From: Parelaphostrongylus tenuis
Lineage: Eukaryota; Nematoda; Chromadorea; Rhabditida; Metastrongylidae
DNA: 64,000 nucleotides
Assembly: GCA_019055375.1 (NCBI GenBank)
Contig: JAHQIW010006282.1
Location: 1 to 64,000, forward strand
Reading direction: 5' to 3'
In this document: in pieces, positions 10,440-24,162 of the stretch
Position numbering within the stretch: position 1 is the first letter of the stretch
Layout: each line of letters opens with the position of its first letter
Translations under genes and position numbers: made by a program
The notes under the pieces: generated by a model
Seen by the model: only the letters and a program-made list of their open reading frames with translations
What the model was told of the DNA's origin: nothing
Databases searched by the model: none

Positions 10440-10690
10440 TTGTTGTAGCTATCATAACTGAGGCAGACTGAATGCATTGTTGGCCGTGCACAATGACTCG
10501 CGATGGCCTAACCGATGTGTCAAGTCTTTATGCTATTTATCTCCTAGACATATCTGATGGACAAGTTACCGGACCCCTGGAGGGATAAGAAGCCATGATG
10601 AGCTTGGGGCACGGGCTCGACACCATCGACTCAGCGATTTGATCACCGAGGCGAGTGTTTGCACCACTGTGCCAACTCGCTGTTTACGTG
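10440..10690 (-). repeat. SINE S1, degraded minus copy
   Basis: Recognisable motifs are ATGACTCGCGATGGCC, CTCCTAGACATATCTGATGG and CTGGAGGGATAAGAAGCCAT, corresponding to the SINE body in reverse. The tRNA head is poorly preserved. Confidence 0.55.
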
Positions 10691-13509
10691 ATACAGTGGA
10701 TTTTTGTTTGTATTAATCTCTCCTCTTAGTCATGCTATTTCTGATTTTGGCATCTAGATAATGTTTACTGTACTCATTCATAAGCAAGTATTAGTCGGCC
10801 AATATCGACGAAGCTCTAGCAAACACCTCGCCCATATTTGTAGATACGAGACGTCCATTACAGGTTTTGAATATTATATGATTTTAAGAGCCTGAGTCCG
10901 GTTGATTTTTCAACAAATCAAGGAATTTATGTCTCTCCTGGTTAAAGAGCAATTAACTAGACTGTGCCCATTGTTTGAGTCCCCCCGCACCCCCCCCCCC
11001 CCCCCCCCCTTCTTTTTTCGTTCTGTCTAATAATGTTTGAGCCCCTAAATCAGGGATTTGCTGTCACTTGATCACGAAAACTGGAAATAGAAAGTTTGTG
11101 TCCGAGGCTTTTTCGGGAAACGGAATCGAGCCAGACACGACGATGCAGAGATCACATGAGCTTTCTGAAAACGGATTACAGTCGTCGAACTGGATGAACA
11201 TGCGGTTTAAACCTCCGCCTCCAGGACGCTCCTGAAATCGGTTGGCGGGTCGAATTTCGGCCAACAGAAGTGTGTTTTCCTTGCTCGATTGCTGTCTTGT
11301 TTTGGCTTTCTTTCATCTCGTCATATTTTCGTCTTCTTATTCAGGTTCACTTAAACCGACTTTGAGAATAGCTGCAATACTGTTGTTTTGTTTGTTTTTG
11401 ATGCACGAGGTCGGTTTATGCGGCAGGTCAGATTATAATCGTCGAAGTACTTATGGCCAGTCTATTTCCAGAGTAATCATTTCAGTCTGCGTGTCGTCAC
11501 CTACTTCTTGCCTATTTCCATGGTGTAGGCTGAAGAGAACATGAAACGACGCGCAGAGAAGACGATGCTGGTTCTCAATGAAAAGTTCCTCTGTCATGTA
11601 TGTAAGACTTCTCGTACCGGTACTTTGAAGTGTATAGTAAAGCCGATATAGAAAGGAGTTAAGTTCCGTTTATAAACCTATTAACCCCACTCGTCTTTCA
11701 AAATACAACCCTTTCCTCTATCTTCTCAAACGAATAGTAGTCATAGCGAGTAATCTAGATTGCTCAGCGTAAATTTCAATGGTGTGTTTAGTTTCCCGGA
11801 AAGGTCTTTTTCGTTCCATTGTTGCAATTACAGTTGAATTTTACACTCTTCGCGCATTTCTTTGCTTTAACTTGAGTCTGTCGGCCGGGGGAATTTTCGC
11901 ATAAAAAACAATACAAAATGTACAGGCGCTGAAGAAGCGACCAAGACGGAGTACCTTTATGCCACTACAAGCTTAGCGCTTAGGCCTTCAATAGGCGAAT
12001 TTTATCTGGCAATGTAAAATTGACATAAAAGGTTTGTAGCTCCACAGGACGATAGAACCACAACTTGTTCTACCAGTTTGAACACACAAATTAGCTTGAA
12101 AGTTTTCTACAAATGCGCGACAAAGAAAATCTTTCAGATAAATGAAGATTATCGCGCCCATCTTTGCTGCGGGCTCTCCAATATAGCTGATGCGTATGCG
12201 GTCGATACAAAGAGGACACGCTATAATGCGACTCGTATACCCGAAGGTGGAATGTAACGCTTTATTACCGGTGCTACAGAGCATCAAGAAGGGCTTTTTC
12301 CAGAACATCAAGCGCGCTCTCCAAAACCGCCAGAGTTGAGCTTTTGCTCTCGTGTGATGATCGTCGGATTAGTCTAGAGAAATAAGGGGGAGAGGTGCTT
12401 TCTGACGTTCAGTGGGATTGAACAAGTGGTTGAGACATAAGGAGTTGTACCAATCAACAAAATTTCTGTAACCAAGCAGTGTGTTGTTCAAGCGAGTATT
12501 ATCCAACATTTCAGAGACAGGCCTGGCTACGTGCAAATCGTCCTCCTAACCTAAAAAGGCTCGGCCTAAATGCTATCGCTGAACCACAGTGTGGACATCG
12601 TAGGATGCTGACAATGCAATGAGATCATCATCAACGGTTTGCTGCAACTTCAATCCATGTGCTGTTAGCACGGTTGTCTTCGATGATTTAAAGTACTGGT
12701 AACTTAGGCAAGGAAAAGAAGGTTTCCCCGTGGTTTGGTGGCCCTCTTTATCAAGAAATACCGCTCGTACTTTTACTCGCCGAGTCTGGACGTCGACACA
12801 CGTTTGGTGTACGGTGTCACAAGTGATCTCAACATTTATTTTCGGTTGAGTTTCACCGAATGTTTACTTCTGGAAAAGCCTATCTTCTCAATGTATGAGA
12901 AGGGATTCCAATTGTGTTTAGAAAACCGTGCATCAGGTGAGATACATGGAGCACTACGCATTGGGATACGGATAACTTTGTGGGATATAACATCCCGGCG
13001 GGGTGTACAAGCACGAATTACCCCATGTTCCAGAACGAGACAAGTTCTATGATACTTCTCATGTCATGGCTATAACTTATGTGTGGATAATATAGACCTA
13101 TTTACAGTACAAGTACCCACTTGTCGTACCTTCTTCACGCAGCAAGAATTATATGAAAAATCAATATGCAAATAAATACGCGGAGAAGAACATTAGTGAT
13201 AGCAGGGCGGCCGGCATCGCGGGGTTATAGATTTGGTAGAATGGTCGCGATACCACACAGAGGGAAGACGAACGTGGTTGGTTACAACTCCCCTCCTGGG
13301 GTCGTGCTTTTGTTACTTATTCTAACACATGATACATTGATGAGATTTGTCTGCAATTCGCACCCATTCAAACACTGCTAAGTGGTATAATTCAGTCGTC
13401 GTGTCATCTAGGAGCCATCTCATAATTCCAATGGTCTCAGTGTTTTTAGAGGTTTATATGAGAGGTGTGATAAGGTTGGATGTTTGGAGAGCGTTTGAGA
13501 AGCTCCTCG

Positions 13510-13790
13510 GCGTTGATATCAATCTCTGAACGGATGCGCTATGCCTTCGACGTTCTCTAGGATCGCACATAGTCTTAGGTGATTGCATGGGCCCTTCTGG
13601 CCTTTACTGATCTCGCGGTGACCTACCGATGGTCTCAAGTCTACTGCTATCACCTCCCAGACAAGTCAGGCTGCCACAATTGGCCGGCACCCTCCAATGC
13701 AGGGGAAGGTTGATACCGCTTTGGGCGCGGACTGAACACTACGACCTATATGATGGGCCTAGCAATCATCTGTAAACCCACTACTGCGGC
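13510..13790 (-). repeat. SINE S1, minus copy
   Basis: CGTTGATATCAATCTCTGAA, CTCGCGGTGACCTACCGATG and CTCCCAGACAAGTCAGG follow the order of the SINE tail and body in reverse; the head is degraded. Confidence 0.6.
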
Positions 13791-14959
13791 CACAATTGCG
13801 CCCTGAACGCTTCATTTAAAGCCCCCTCCCCTCTTCCCACAATGGACGACGTGTACCAGCTGAGGTACATGATTGTTTCAAAGGCCTTTCTCGCTGCATA
13901 AAAGTTTTACCATCAGAATAATGAATAATCATCTACAAAACGACTAGTACTGCCTGATTTTTGACACTGTGCTATAAACGACAGTTCAATTTCCACCTGC
14001 GGTTCAAAGAGGCTTATTACTCAGCATCCTTGAATAGATATATTCATAAAGTCAACATGGCCTATCCATAAGAGCGGTAAAATAAAAAATCAATTATATC
14101 GTAGCCATTTCAACAACTTACAATGGTTGTCGCATAAGCAGCAAGGCCTGGCGCCATTGTTATGCAAGTGCATATCCCAGTGGTCTAAAATACAGTAGAG
14201 CTAGATCAGTACATTACTGTAATGTTCCAGATGGATGCGATATCGAACGGAAAGCAGCACTGTACACGAAATTGTTGGGATGCTATCGTTCGAAGACGGA
14301 ACGATTTGATTCCGAGTGCTGTGAGACGAGCTGAAGAGAGCTGGGTGATGAGCACACTCTAAACGTGGAACATGAACAATCGGCTTTATCTAGAATTCAG
14401 CACCCTTCGTGAAGTAATCAGTCCCTTTGTGACTTTTTGGAATCTGGATTTTTTCATCTCATATTTGATCTAGGTGCAGGAAATCACCCACTGATACTTA
14501 GATCCTCTTACATATGTGCTGATTTTCCAGTGTTTGTCTATATAAGTCCAAGGGGTGACTGTTAAGTTATAAGAAGTACCTTATAAAACTTCAAAAAAAA
14601 AACGTTCCTACAACTATTGGACATTGACAAATTGGGGCATCACACACAGCCCTCAAGGACGAGTAGGATTACTAGACTGGCTACAATGACGATAGATCAC
14701 AACCTTTATTTTGGTAAGTGTACATCCAAGCTAAGTAACAAGCGGGTACATCATCTGCAGCTAAGCTTTCTCTAGTTAAGAAAGACAAAGCTGTCGGCGT
14801 TGATAAATTACTGGGAGATCCGCTATAGATTCGAATCAATCAAAAGTGTTAGAGATGATTGAATTCAAATCCGGCTTTAAAACTGAGTTGCGGTAGCCTA
14901 CGTATGTATTAAGCCAATGCCGCTATCCTCCCAAACAGTCTAGTATCATGTCTTTCGTT

Positions 14960-15310
14960 TCGAGTGTTTTCTTAAGACCACTGCTCAAATTCCAATATGC
15001 CTGATAATCATTATTTGAGCCACGCATGTCAGTGGTCTATCAGTGAGGGCTGACTTATAGAACCCGATACACGTGTTTCGATCTTGCGATCTCGCCAGTC
15101 GGGCAGTTACCCGTTCTCGTCTTTTGCTAGTCTCTGTGGGAGCTCCAGTCCCCACACTAAGAGTTAGCGGCGACGAACGTTCTACACTGTATGTCGTTGA
15201 AATTTTCACCGAACACAGAGTGTTTTGTACGCTCGATTGCTGTTGGCTGGTATATTCAATTATCATGTCTTTCGTTTCGAGTGTTTTTTTTTGAGACCAC
15301 TGCTCAGATT
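14960..15310. repeat. Palindromic repeat P3 with CACGTG core arms
   Basis: The arms contain GAGTGTTTTCTTAAGACCAC, TGAGCCACGCATGTC and CCCGATACACGTGTTTCGAT. The inverted half is shorter and ends GTTTCGAGTGTTTTTTTTTG. Related elements are at 27.1, 24.3 and 58.8 kb. Confidence 0.6.
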
Positions 15311-16760
15311 CTTCAGTCTGGTATCAATTCATTGCCCTCAGAGAAATGCAAAGCTTAGCGAGCCATGGGCGTGGGTCGAACATCAAGTACGTTTGTGTCG
15401 AAGTGCACCTCCAACTGCTGCATCACATGCGCTCTACTGCTTTCTTTGGTTACATCCGTAAAATATGAGTTTATATTCATATGGAATGAGGAAGCTCTTG
15501 GATAACTTGTAAGCCATTTGCGCCTACTTAACGTGGCTTGGCAGATATTTGGCAGAGTCCTTATAAGTCATTGATAAATCCGTCCTCAAATGACGTTTAC
15601 TGTAGGCTCCATAGATTGATTATTACGCTGCTCTGCAACTGTCATCCATTAAGGTGGTAGTGATCGCTGTAGATTTAGCTACGACTGAAAAATCTGAAAG
15701 TTCGTTCCAATCACACAGCTGAAGTTGGCTCGGAAAATGCGAAAGACTTGCAGGCCACTCTTTTTGTGGTCTTCTTCGAGGCTTCTAACTTCATCTATCG
15801 TCTTCTATGGTGGGCCCGTACATATCCATTCCTTTTCATTTACTACTTTTGGGGCTCAGTAGATGTGATAGCCTCAATCACCTAACATATGAGAACGGCT
15901 TGTTCATGAGGTGACAACTAATTTCCTGGAGATGTCGCTTGAGTGCTGTGTATATCATCAACATTTCTAATGTGTTAAAGTGTCAACGCATGCCTGTTTC
16001 TACATAGCAAAATCTGAGAAAACTGTGTCAAGTGGTCAAGTGAACACGTCAGTCCAGGAGATGAAAAAGTGGTTGACGACATCCGTTGAAGGCCCCAAGG
16101 AAGCGCGAGCTTATACTTTCTACAAGTTCTTCCTTCGGGTCAACATCCATTGAACGAACTAGACTTACGCTTTATGTGATTTCTTTGTTCGGTGGTCTGG
16201 CAGGCTCCGTTCTTCACGTTAGGTGTTCTTAACAAAGTGGATTTCTCTAGGTAATCAAAAATTCTATTCGTTCTTTGTTAACTAAACTAGACAGATTTTA
16301 CGACCAACTGTTCCCTCCGGTCCTTTACGAAGAAGCCCAGTGTCGTCAGAAAAAACAAATTCCGAAAAAAACATGACTTTATCATCGCAACAATGAAGAT
16401 TACGGTAGGGTAGGTCTTATCCTCACAGACTTCTTACGATTGAATATTTAGCTATGTTTTAGAATACTTAGACTTTTGCAAAATTTCATTTACGCTTTCA
16501 TTCCGGTTGCCGAGATTTCTGTCAAGATTAACATATTCTCTTTGTTGATCAAGCAGTCGCACGAGCTTATTAGTGAAGTTTTATTCGGCTAACATTTCAA
16601 CGCGCTTCTTCTCTAAGGCCGCTAAGACAAGTCGATCTTCACTGCCGTTCGTCCTCGTACCGGACCCTTGTCTCCGTTCCATCTGTGTCGATCCTCCTTC
16701 GGTGGAATACCTCTTGGACTGAAGAACCTACTTCTGCGAACTCCTTATATACAAAATAAG
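15311..16760. other. Unassigned sequence
   Basis: No exon with family features and no repeat shared with the rest of the window was recognised. One short plus-strand open stretch after GACAG at 16293 could be an exon (FYDQLFPPVLYEEAQ), but I cannot assign it. Confidence 0.3.
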
Positions 16761-16779
16761 CGTATATTAACGAGCGGTT

Positions 16780-17690
16780 CTTTTCTGTTATTGAGAAACA
16801 AATGAAAAACCGATCTAATTTGCTGGACAAGAAGTTTCCATAGGAGTGTTAATAATCATTCGAAAACATAAATCTCTGGCTGAAGCAATACATGGCCGGT
16901 ATTTCAAAAACACGCTTTCATAACGCTGGAAATTGAAATAATGTTATTTTCACACGACCCAGCGTCTTTTTCCTATCGCGCTTATATTTCGCTGGACAAA
17001 GCTCTTTTCTTATAGTACTAGTGCTCTTTCGATAGCACTAGTTTCGAAGAACTCAAAAATGTACTGTGATTTTTGGAAAAGCTCTTTTGATAGTGCTGTT
17101 GGAGAAAGAAAAGATTTCTGTTTTACACCTCGTCGAACAGAGCTCTTTTTTGGATTATTAATGATCATTCAATAGTGTAAAATTGAAGAATTCCAACGTT
17201 GCGCTTATTTTCTGGAGAGACCGTTTCGCTGTAGTGTAGACAGGGCAAAATAAGATCAAGTTCCACATAATCGGCCAGCTTGTTTACCAGCCAAAGCACA
17301 GGCTGGAGGGTGAGGCGACCCTGACGCGATAGACGTTGAGGAGTGCAACTTGTTTTCAATTGAGATTTTTTTCTCCGCTTTGGAAGAAACTTTATAAAAC
17401 GATTGACTGAGATACTACGAGATTTCCTCTACACGTTCATATGCCTTTCGTGCTTCCTGCGGATTATACGAGTGGAAAAAATGAAAGCGTGCGGAGGGTG
17501 TGAAACGTAGTTTTATATTGAATGCTAAAGCGTTGTAAAAAGGTATTTTCAAAAAACTGATATGTGTAGCTAAAGCCAGAGATTTAAGCTTCTGAATGAT
17601 TACTGACACTGCTATGTAAACTTCTTGTCCAGCGAATGTGATCGGTTTTTCCTTTGTTCCCGTATAAAGAAAAATAACCTATTAGCTGTT
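16780..17690. mobile_element. Long inverted-repeat element (family B), full copy
   Basis: The left end reads AACAAATGAAAAACCGATCT, then GCTGGACAAGAAGTTTCCAT. The right end reads AACTTCTTGTCCAGCGAATG, then GATCGGTTTTTCCTTTGTTC. The two halves mirror each other for several hundred bases (ATTCGAAA.CAT.AATCTCTGGC versus GCCAGAGATTTAAGC). No transposase is seen, so this is a non-autonomous foldback element. Related copies lie at 26.3, 30.3, 48.7, 51.5 and 59.1 kb. Confidence 0.7.
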
Positions 17691-18480
17691 CATTATATAC
17701 TATGGCAGTCAGAAGGTTATACAGCATCCTGACTTTCATTGAAAAAGGATGATGACTGTCAGTTTCGTAGACTTAGTTGAGATTCTAGATGGTCCAACTG
17801 TGCCATGTTTCAAGCTTAGTGATTATGACTATTTTTATACTGTATCAGTATATTTTCCACTGTGATGGATGATCTAACGATTAGATAGGAAAGGCTAACA
17901 AAAACTGCGAGGGAAAGCAGGCCACGAAAACAAAATAAAGGCATACAAAAACAATGCTTAATGTTCATATGCCTTAGCTATGCAATCTTTGAGATCAACA
18001 TATGTCGGCGCTAAAGGGTCGAAAGACTTAAACATCACTAAATACTATATAGTACAATGTTATGTAAAGTTCATCACTCAAACGATATACAGGAAAATGA
18101 CTGGATGCCTTTGTTATTCTTGGAGAATCTGTCATCACAGGAATAGAGAGAAGATACAAAGAAGAGGATTCAGTTCACTCCTCGCCGCTACGACTGCGGT
18201 TCACTTTATCGGGAAGTGCTGAAATATTTCGAGACTGCTAAAGAAAATGCCCTGCTGAAGTCTTCGTTAGCTCGACTAATCGAACTCACCGTGACGTTTC
18301 TGACGAATCCATGATGGTATAATTATAGTGTGAAGATCACATATATTCACAAGAAAGCGAAGTAGCAATCAATCTGAAGAAGGGTTTTGGCGTATTATTG
18401 AGAAATCTGGATGGATAAAGTAAGAATGTCTCATCCAGACAGTCCCTACTCTCGCATTTAATGAACATATACTTACTAAC

Positions 18481-18613
18481 CCTACATTATTTGCCACATT
18501 TAACATCTTCAAATTCGTCAGATCAGGGTCTACCCCTCTTTTTGCCTCATCGTCTAACCTCATCTTAAGCCATCGTGTGAAAAACACGGATAACGTTGAC
18601 AAGATACTTAAAC
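18481..18613 (-). CDS. api5: API5 exon (FFTRWLKMRLDDEAKRGV)
   Basis: The acceptor is TATTTTGCAG and the donor GTTAGT. It is open for 43 codons in phase 2 to phase 2. The WLKMRLDDEAKRG..DLTNLK and MLNVANNVG segments parallel the late API5 helix pair. A possible further exon at 18290-18373 follows but contains a stop and is not convincing. Confidence 0.7.
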
Positions 18614-21600
18614 CTGCAAAATATGATTTGTAAATGTATCATCAATTATTCTGACTTGACCACTTTAATGGTGCTATGATTTTACAAATAATCCAATAGA
18701 GGTTGAGTGATGTGCAAAACGCTGAACGTCAGGCGGGAATCGAGCCCGCATTTCACCTTTCCAAAAGCGTGTGCTAACCAGATAGGCTACCAACGCTCCT
18801 GCTCTACTATCACTCTTCCTGCGATACGAAGCATCGCGGCTCGGCAGGTACATATCGGATTCAAACTCAGACACACTCACAGATATTTGGATGTATGTAC
18901 GATCACATAGAACCTCTTATCTGAGGTGTGCATACTACCACTAAAGCGGCATATAAAGAAAACTTCTAGGTGACTATACATATATCCGATATCAGTCAGC
19001 GTATCGGATGCGAATCCGATATATACTTGCCGAGCCGAGCCGTCAACGGTTATTCCGACGAATCGATGCCTTTTTGTGGCAGAATAACTGATGGCGGACA
19101 GTAGCTTGATTTTGCAACTGGTAAGGACGCGCCATAGGAAAAAGTGCGATACCAGTTCGTTTACCGTCTGAGGATCAATGTTCTGCATATTACTTAACAT
19201 GATCGGATCTAGGAATTCCTTTTTGTTTGACCGCCGCTAACGGTAGTATTATGTTAGAAATATGCCTACTGATGCAGAGCGATGTTCAAAACTTTGGCAT
19301 CAGGCGGTATTCGAACCTATAATCCCACTCTATCCGGGAGCGCGTGCACTAATCCGTTGCACTACTGACCGCCCCTTTTGCTCGCCACTCTTTCGTATCC
19401 CGCCTGACACGAATGCACATCACTCTACATCAGTGGGTATATTATTGGATATAAATGCATCAAATGCATTTGATGTGTGTAAGAGTACTTGGTTTCCAAA
19501 CATCGCAGACCGATAGGAGCTCTTTCGCAATGAAACGCTTTCTTTGAAGAATATTGTATAGGATGATGGAAACCAACTCAATCTCGTTGAAATCGACTTC
19601 CGCTTCTCCGTTACATATCTAGAAAGGTTTTATAGAGGTAATCAATTCGAAAGGAACTAAAGAAACAGACGTTACCTGGTCATATAACGGTCATGCGATT
19701 ACAGTACTTGTGGTAGGATCGGTAGTAATTTCTAAATTTGGTAAAGTGACATAGACATAAAGTCTAGTGAGAATGGGACAAGCAAGAAATCATGAAACAT
19801 TGTGAACTGCTAAAAATATGAATGGTATGCCTTCAAAACTTATGCTGCCCAGCAGACGCGGGATTGATAATGGTAGTAGCAATAGCAGTTCGATAGCTGA
19901 CTTTTCGGCAACTTCGTCTTCTTCAAAGCCTAGACGTACCTTGTATTCAAATATTCGTATAGACAGATACAATTAGTCTGGTACAGCGGACTCTAGGCTT
20001 TGGAAGAAGCAAAACAATTGGAAGCTCAGCCGTCGAGCTGTTATCAATACTACTGCTACTGCTCCTAACACTATTACGAACCTCGCATCAGCTAATCAAG
20101 ATAAGCTATTAACCGGTTGAATTCCGCGGACCCAAGCTGGTGGACATGCCCGCGTTGGTCCGTGGAAGTCAACCGGTTAGGAGATACATATATCGCTCAT
20201 GAATTCCAACGCTTGAAAAAATCGGTCTTTAATCCTCATCATATCACTTTATCAAGATTTTCAACTTTCAACCCACTATTTTGAGACCTAATTTGAAATA
20301 AATACATACTGACACCATATTAAATCTTTCATGAGATCTGTCATGGCACTTATAAGGTGCGAGACACACGTTTCGGCCTTTCAGCCTCACAGTAGCATGG
20401 TGCCTTCCGGTTCAATCAATCCCTTGTAATGGGATATATCTCTTACATGTAGATGAATCGACGCCGAATTATTTACACTCTGTATACGGTAGAGGGATAT
20501 ATTAACACCCTTTTGGATTATTCTTGTAAATGAAAATTCTACTCAGAAGCACAAAAAATATCTTAATCACTTACCCTCAAATAATCAAACAACTTAATCA
20601 CAAAAGAGAAGTCGTCTGGCTCCTCATAACTATCCAAGTATGTAACAGTGGCTAACACCTGAATGAAGAGAGAATAACATCTACCCAAATAAGCGGATAC
20701 CCTAATCGTTAACCCATTCGCAATCAGACAATCATAAAATGATAAAGGACAAAGTTCCCGGAGTTGATCGATCCCTAAGGGATGCGCCATGAATTTCACT
20801 CCATGAATAACTTGTTGAAAATGACTCAATGCATATCTGGCTTTAACAATGATCCACCGTGGCCTATCGAAGGATCAGTTCAATACGCCGACCTCGAAGA
20901 GATGCAGAGGTAAGAAAGAAAAAGAAGGCTTGGCAAACTCATGAATGCGGAGTCGAAACTATTGAACACGTTCGCGCCGCAGGTCATCCTAATCACTGCG
21001 CCCTCGCGCCTTCAAATGGTTATATAAAATACGATACATTTTTGACGGCAGTGATTCCTACAATTAAGCGATAAATTCTACCAAAGATTAAGATAGATTC
21101 TCGTGTCAGCTGACGGATCTGTTCTTTGTTGTCGGCACTTATATTCGAGCAATAAAACCATTTGAGATCCTGGATTTCGTCCAATATGCATGATATTGAT
21201 GGAGCGTGTACTGCTGTGGGTTAGAGGAGCATTATAACACATGTAGTCTTTGATTCGACCGCAGATTTCCAGGCTCACCATGCTTTCCACCACTCCAGAA
21301 TCGATGTTAACTCTTTCGGAACCGTGAGCCCACGGCCTCCGCATCCTTCGTTGGTAAATCTGGACGATCTGCCCCACCTCCTCTGTATCTCTGCCGACCA
21401 GCGTGCTTCGCCTCACAGTGGCACGCTACTAAATCTAATAACTCTCTGTAAATTAGAGATGCAGAGAAGGTGAGGCATACCGTCCAGAGTTGCTAGTCCG
21501 AGATGCATGTGGGTCCACGGTCCTAGAAGGGCGGAGAAACTAGAAAATCAAATAAAAATCTCTGATAGATCGTATACCAATCGAAAGGTGTTAGGAGGCC

Positions 21601-24130
21601 TCCTCATAAATATTCTAGACTTCTTAAACACTCTACACTAGGCTACCGCCAACTTATCAGCACGTCGAAAACCTGTATGGTCCCGAGTATGACAAAATAC
21701 GAAGAATCTCTTTGTGAGGCTAATGTACGACGAACCTTCAAAATATCCTTCCTATCCGAATAATGAATTTGAGGCAACTTCTCGAGCTTTGAGAACAGAT
21801 AGCTCGCCATTGACTTGGGCATAGTGTATGACCGTATAGCAGCCTACAGAGAAAACTTCCAGCTTCAAATAATCTTTCAAGGACATTAACAGCAAAAGAC
21901 TTACCCTGACACTGAGAATTAGCACAAGTTTGACCACGATTCTGATGATGTTGACAAAAATTTCCGAATCATCTGTTGTACGCTCTTCCTGGAATCACTC
22001 TGATGGGTCACGAAAACCATTGATAGATACGATCATTGGACTGATATCCATGAAGAAATGTGCCCACAGCGTCCAAGTCAGTTTCCTTTCTTGACGAGTT
22101 CATCCATGGCAGCTGCATATGTGGACAATTTGTCGTCCTTGGCGATCAGACGTAACTGCCCAATAGAATGTAATATGAGCTCAGCTTCATCCGGTGCTGC
22201 CGAAACCAACATCTACAATAGTGAGATATGGATGCCACTGATCTCTAATACGTATTTTTTTTATTGCAGCTATCACCAAAGGTCTGTTTATGGCACTTGA
22301 ACTATGCTGAATACGTGCTTCGGCCTTTCAGTGTCATCACTGGATGGTGCCTTTCTGCTATTCGCCCTCTATGATAGGGAATCGAATCCGTACAGAATAC
22401 ACTCTGCGTAAGGTGAACCGATCACCGTGGCGTTCTTTCAGAGTGATAATCGGCAATCAGTCACTCCGGGAGAACGCCACGGGTGATCTTTTCAACTTAC
22501 GCAGAGTGTAATTGGTACGGCCACAGCTCCTTAGCAGAAAAGCACCGTGCTACATATGAGGCCGAAAGGCCGAAACACGTATCTAACAATGTATAAGCGC
22601 CATAAGAGAACCCATAAAAGACTTAGAATATGCTGTCAAAAATGCATTACGTATTTTAAGCGAGGTCTCAAGATAGTTGATTGAGAGTGTTGATATCACC
22701 AAATGGATGGTGCAGTGGTTATTCATGTAGTGTTTGAGGAAGCAAGGTGACAAAGGATGGGCTGGTTTGATCCCATACCTCAGCACACTCTTGCACAACT
22801 GAACACCGAGGAACGCCTCAGCTTGGCTGTCTCCAAGATAGCAGAACGTCTTGACCAGCATTCTACGACATTCATAAAGAAAGATAAAGGATAAAGCTCT
22901 CGGCGTTGATCAATCCCTGAGGGATGCGCCGTGCATTCGACTTCAATTTTTAACTTCGTTTGAGGTGATTGAATGCATATCTGGCCTTTACAATGACTCG
23001 CGGTGGCCTCCGCTGAACCGAGTCAGTGCTGCTCATCCTCCCAGACAAGTCTGAGACCTATTTGGTACCAATTTACCGACCCCGGAGGGATGGATGTCTT
23101 GGTGAGCCATGAGCGTGAGATCGAACCATTGACCTCGTGTGCGACGCAGGGTACCTCTAACCACTGCGCCACATGCGCTCATTTTCACGACATTCATAGA
23201 GAGGATAAAATCCTCAAGCACCAGCCGAAGGAAGATAGCATGAGTTTGTGACTAAAAAATAAAGCTCTCAGCGTTGATTGATCCCTAACAGATACAGATG
23301 AGATGCAAGAGTAGCCCAGTGTATCCCACTCCATTTGTAGCATCGCTGAGGTGATTCTATGCATATCTGGCCTTTACAGTAACTCGAGGGTATCAAGTCA
23401 GAGCTGCTTTACTCCCAGAATCAACGTCAAAGGGATGGAAGGGCTTGGTGAGCCTTGGGCGTGGTTCGAACCATGGACCATCAAACACATAAATACGATC
23501 AAATAGATATGCATGCATATGTTTGCATATGACGGTAGCGTAATATTGTTAGATATATTGACTAAAACATTACTTAGAAATAGTCGCTTTCCGAGAATCA
23601 AACTAAAGCATCCTGAGAGCTTTGTTAACTGACCGCAAGAGAAGGAGTCGAACAGTGCTTTGTCTATCATCTTGCTTCCTCGTACATCGTATCACTAATC
23701 ACTGCCCAATCCAACCTCTGTCTACTAAAACCGGATACATAAAACTCTACCGTCTTGTAAATAGCTGCTATTTTTTGTCTCATAAGTGGTGAGAGCTCTC
23801 CATTGAGTAAACGATTCACTTTCTCATCCATGAACTCGAGAATTGTTAGTTTTTCCTCGACACTTTCAGCGTTTTACCACAGCGCCATACATCGCCACAA
23901 GAGCAGCTACATCAAAAAAAATTGTAAGAAATTTGACCTGCATTCACACCACAAGTTCCATATCTCCATCTCTATCTATTTTAACCTTTTGCGGACAGCG
24001 GCAAAATGGCGCGCAGTTTTCGTTATTTCGAAAGATTTTTCCTCTATCACGAGAAATGAAAAATTCACTTTTGTTGTATTCAAAAGACTAACATCTATAC
24101 ACTCATATGTCTTTTGCGCATATATATATG

Positions 24131-24162
<32 letters not shown>

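Larger units (their letters stand above)
9561..18480. other. Repeat-rich region with no recognised exon
   Basis: Between the last visible gcs-1 exon (plus) and the most 3' clear API5 exon (minus) I find SINE copies (9.7, 10.05, 10.5, 13.5 kb), a poly-C run at 10981-11010, inverted-repeat elements at 15.0 and 16.8-17.7 kb, and otherwise unassigned AT-rich sequence. Longer reading frames at 11242-11544, 11988-12311 and 12735-13052 lack family features. I looked for the C-terminal ligase motifs here and did not find them. Confidence 0.5.

Noticed and set aside
10981..11010. Poly-C run as a structural or telomeric element
   Set aside because: A single homopolymer of uncertain length in a region prone to homopolymer error; not a telomere repeat.
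11988..12311. 107-codon minus-strand ORF
   Set aside because: No family features, no splice context and equally open antisense; treated as chance or eroded repeat.
12735..13052. 105-codon plus-strand ORF
   Set aside because: No recognisable motif; searched for ligase C-terminal motifs without success.
18290..18373. Possible extra API5 exon 3' of the 18481 exon
   Set aside because: It has splice-like borders, but the frame is closed and the peptide does not match the API5 tail convincingly.
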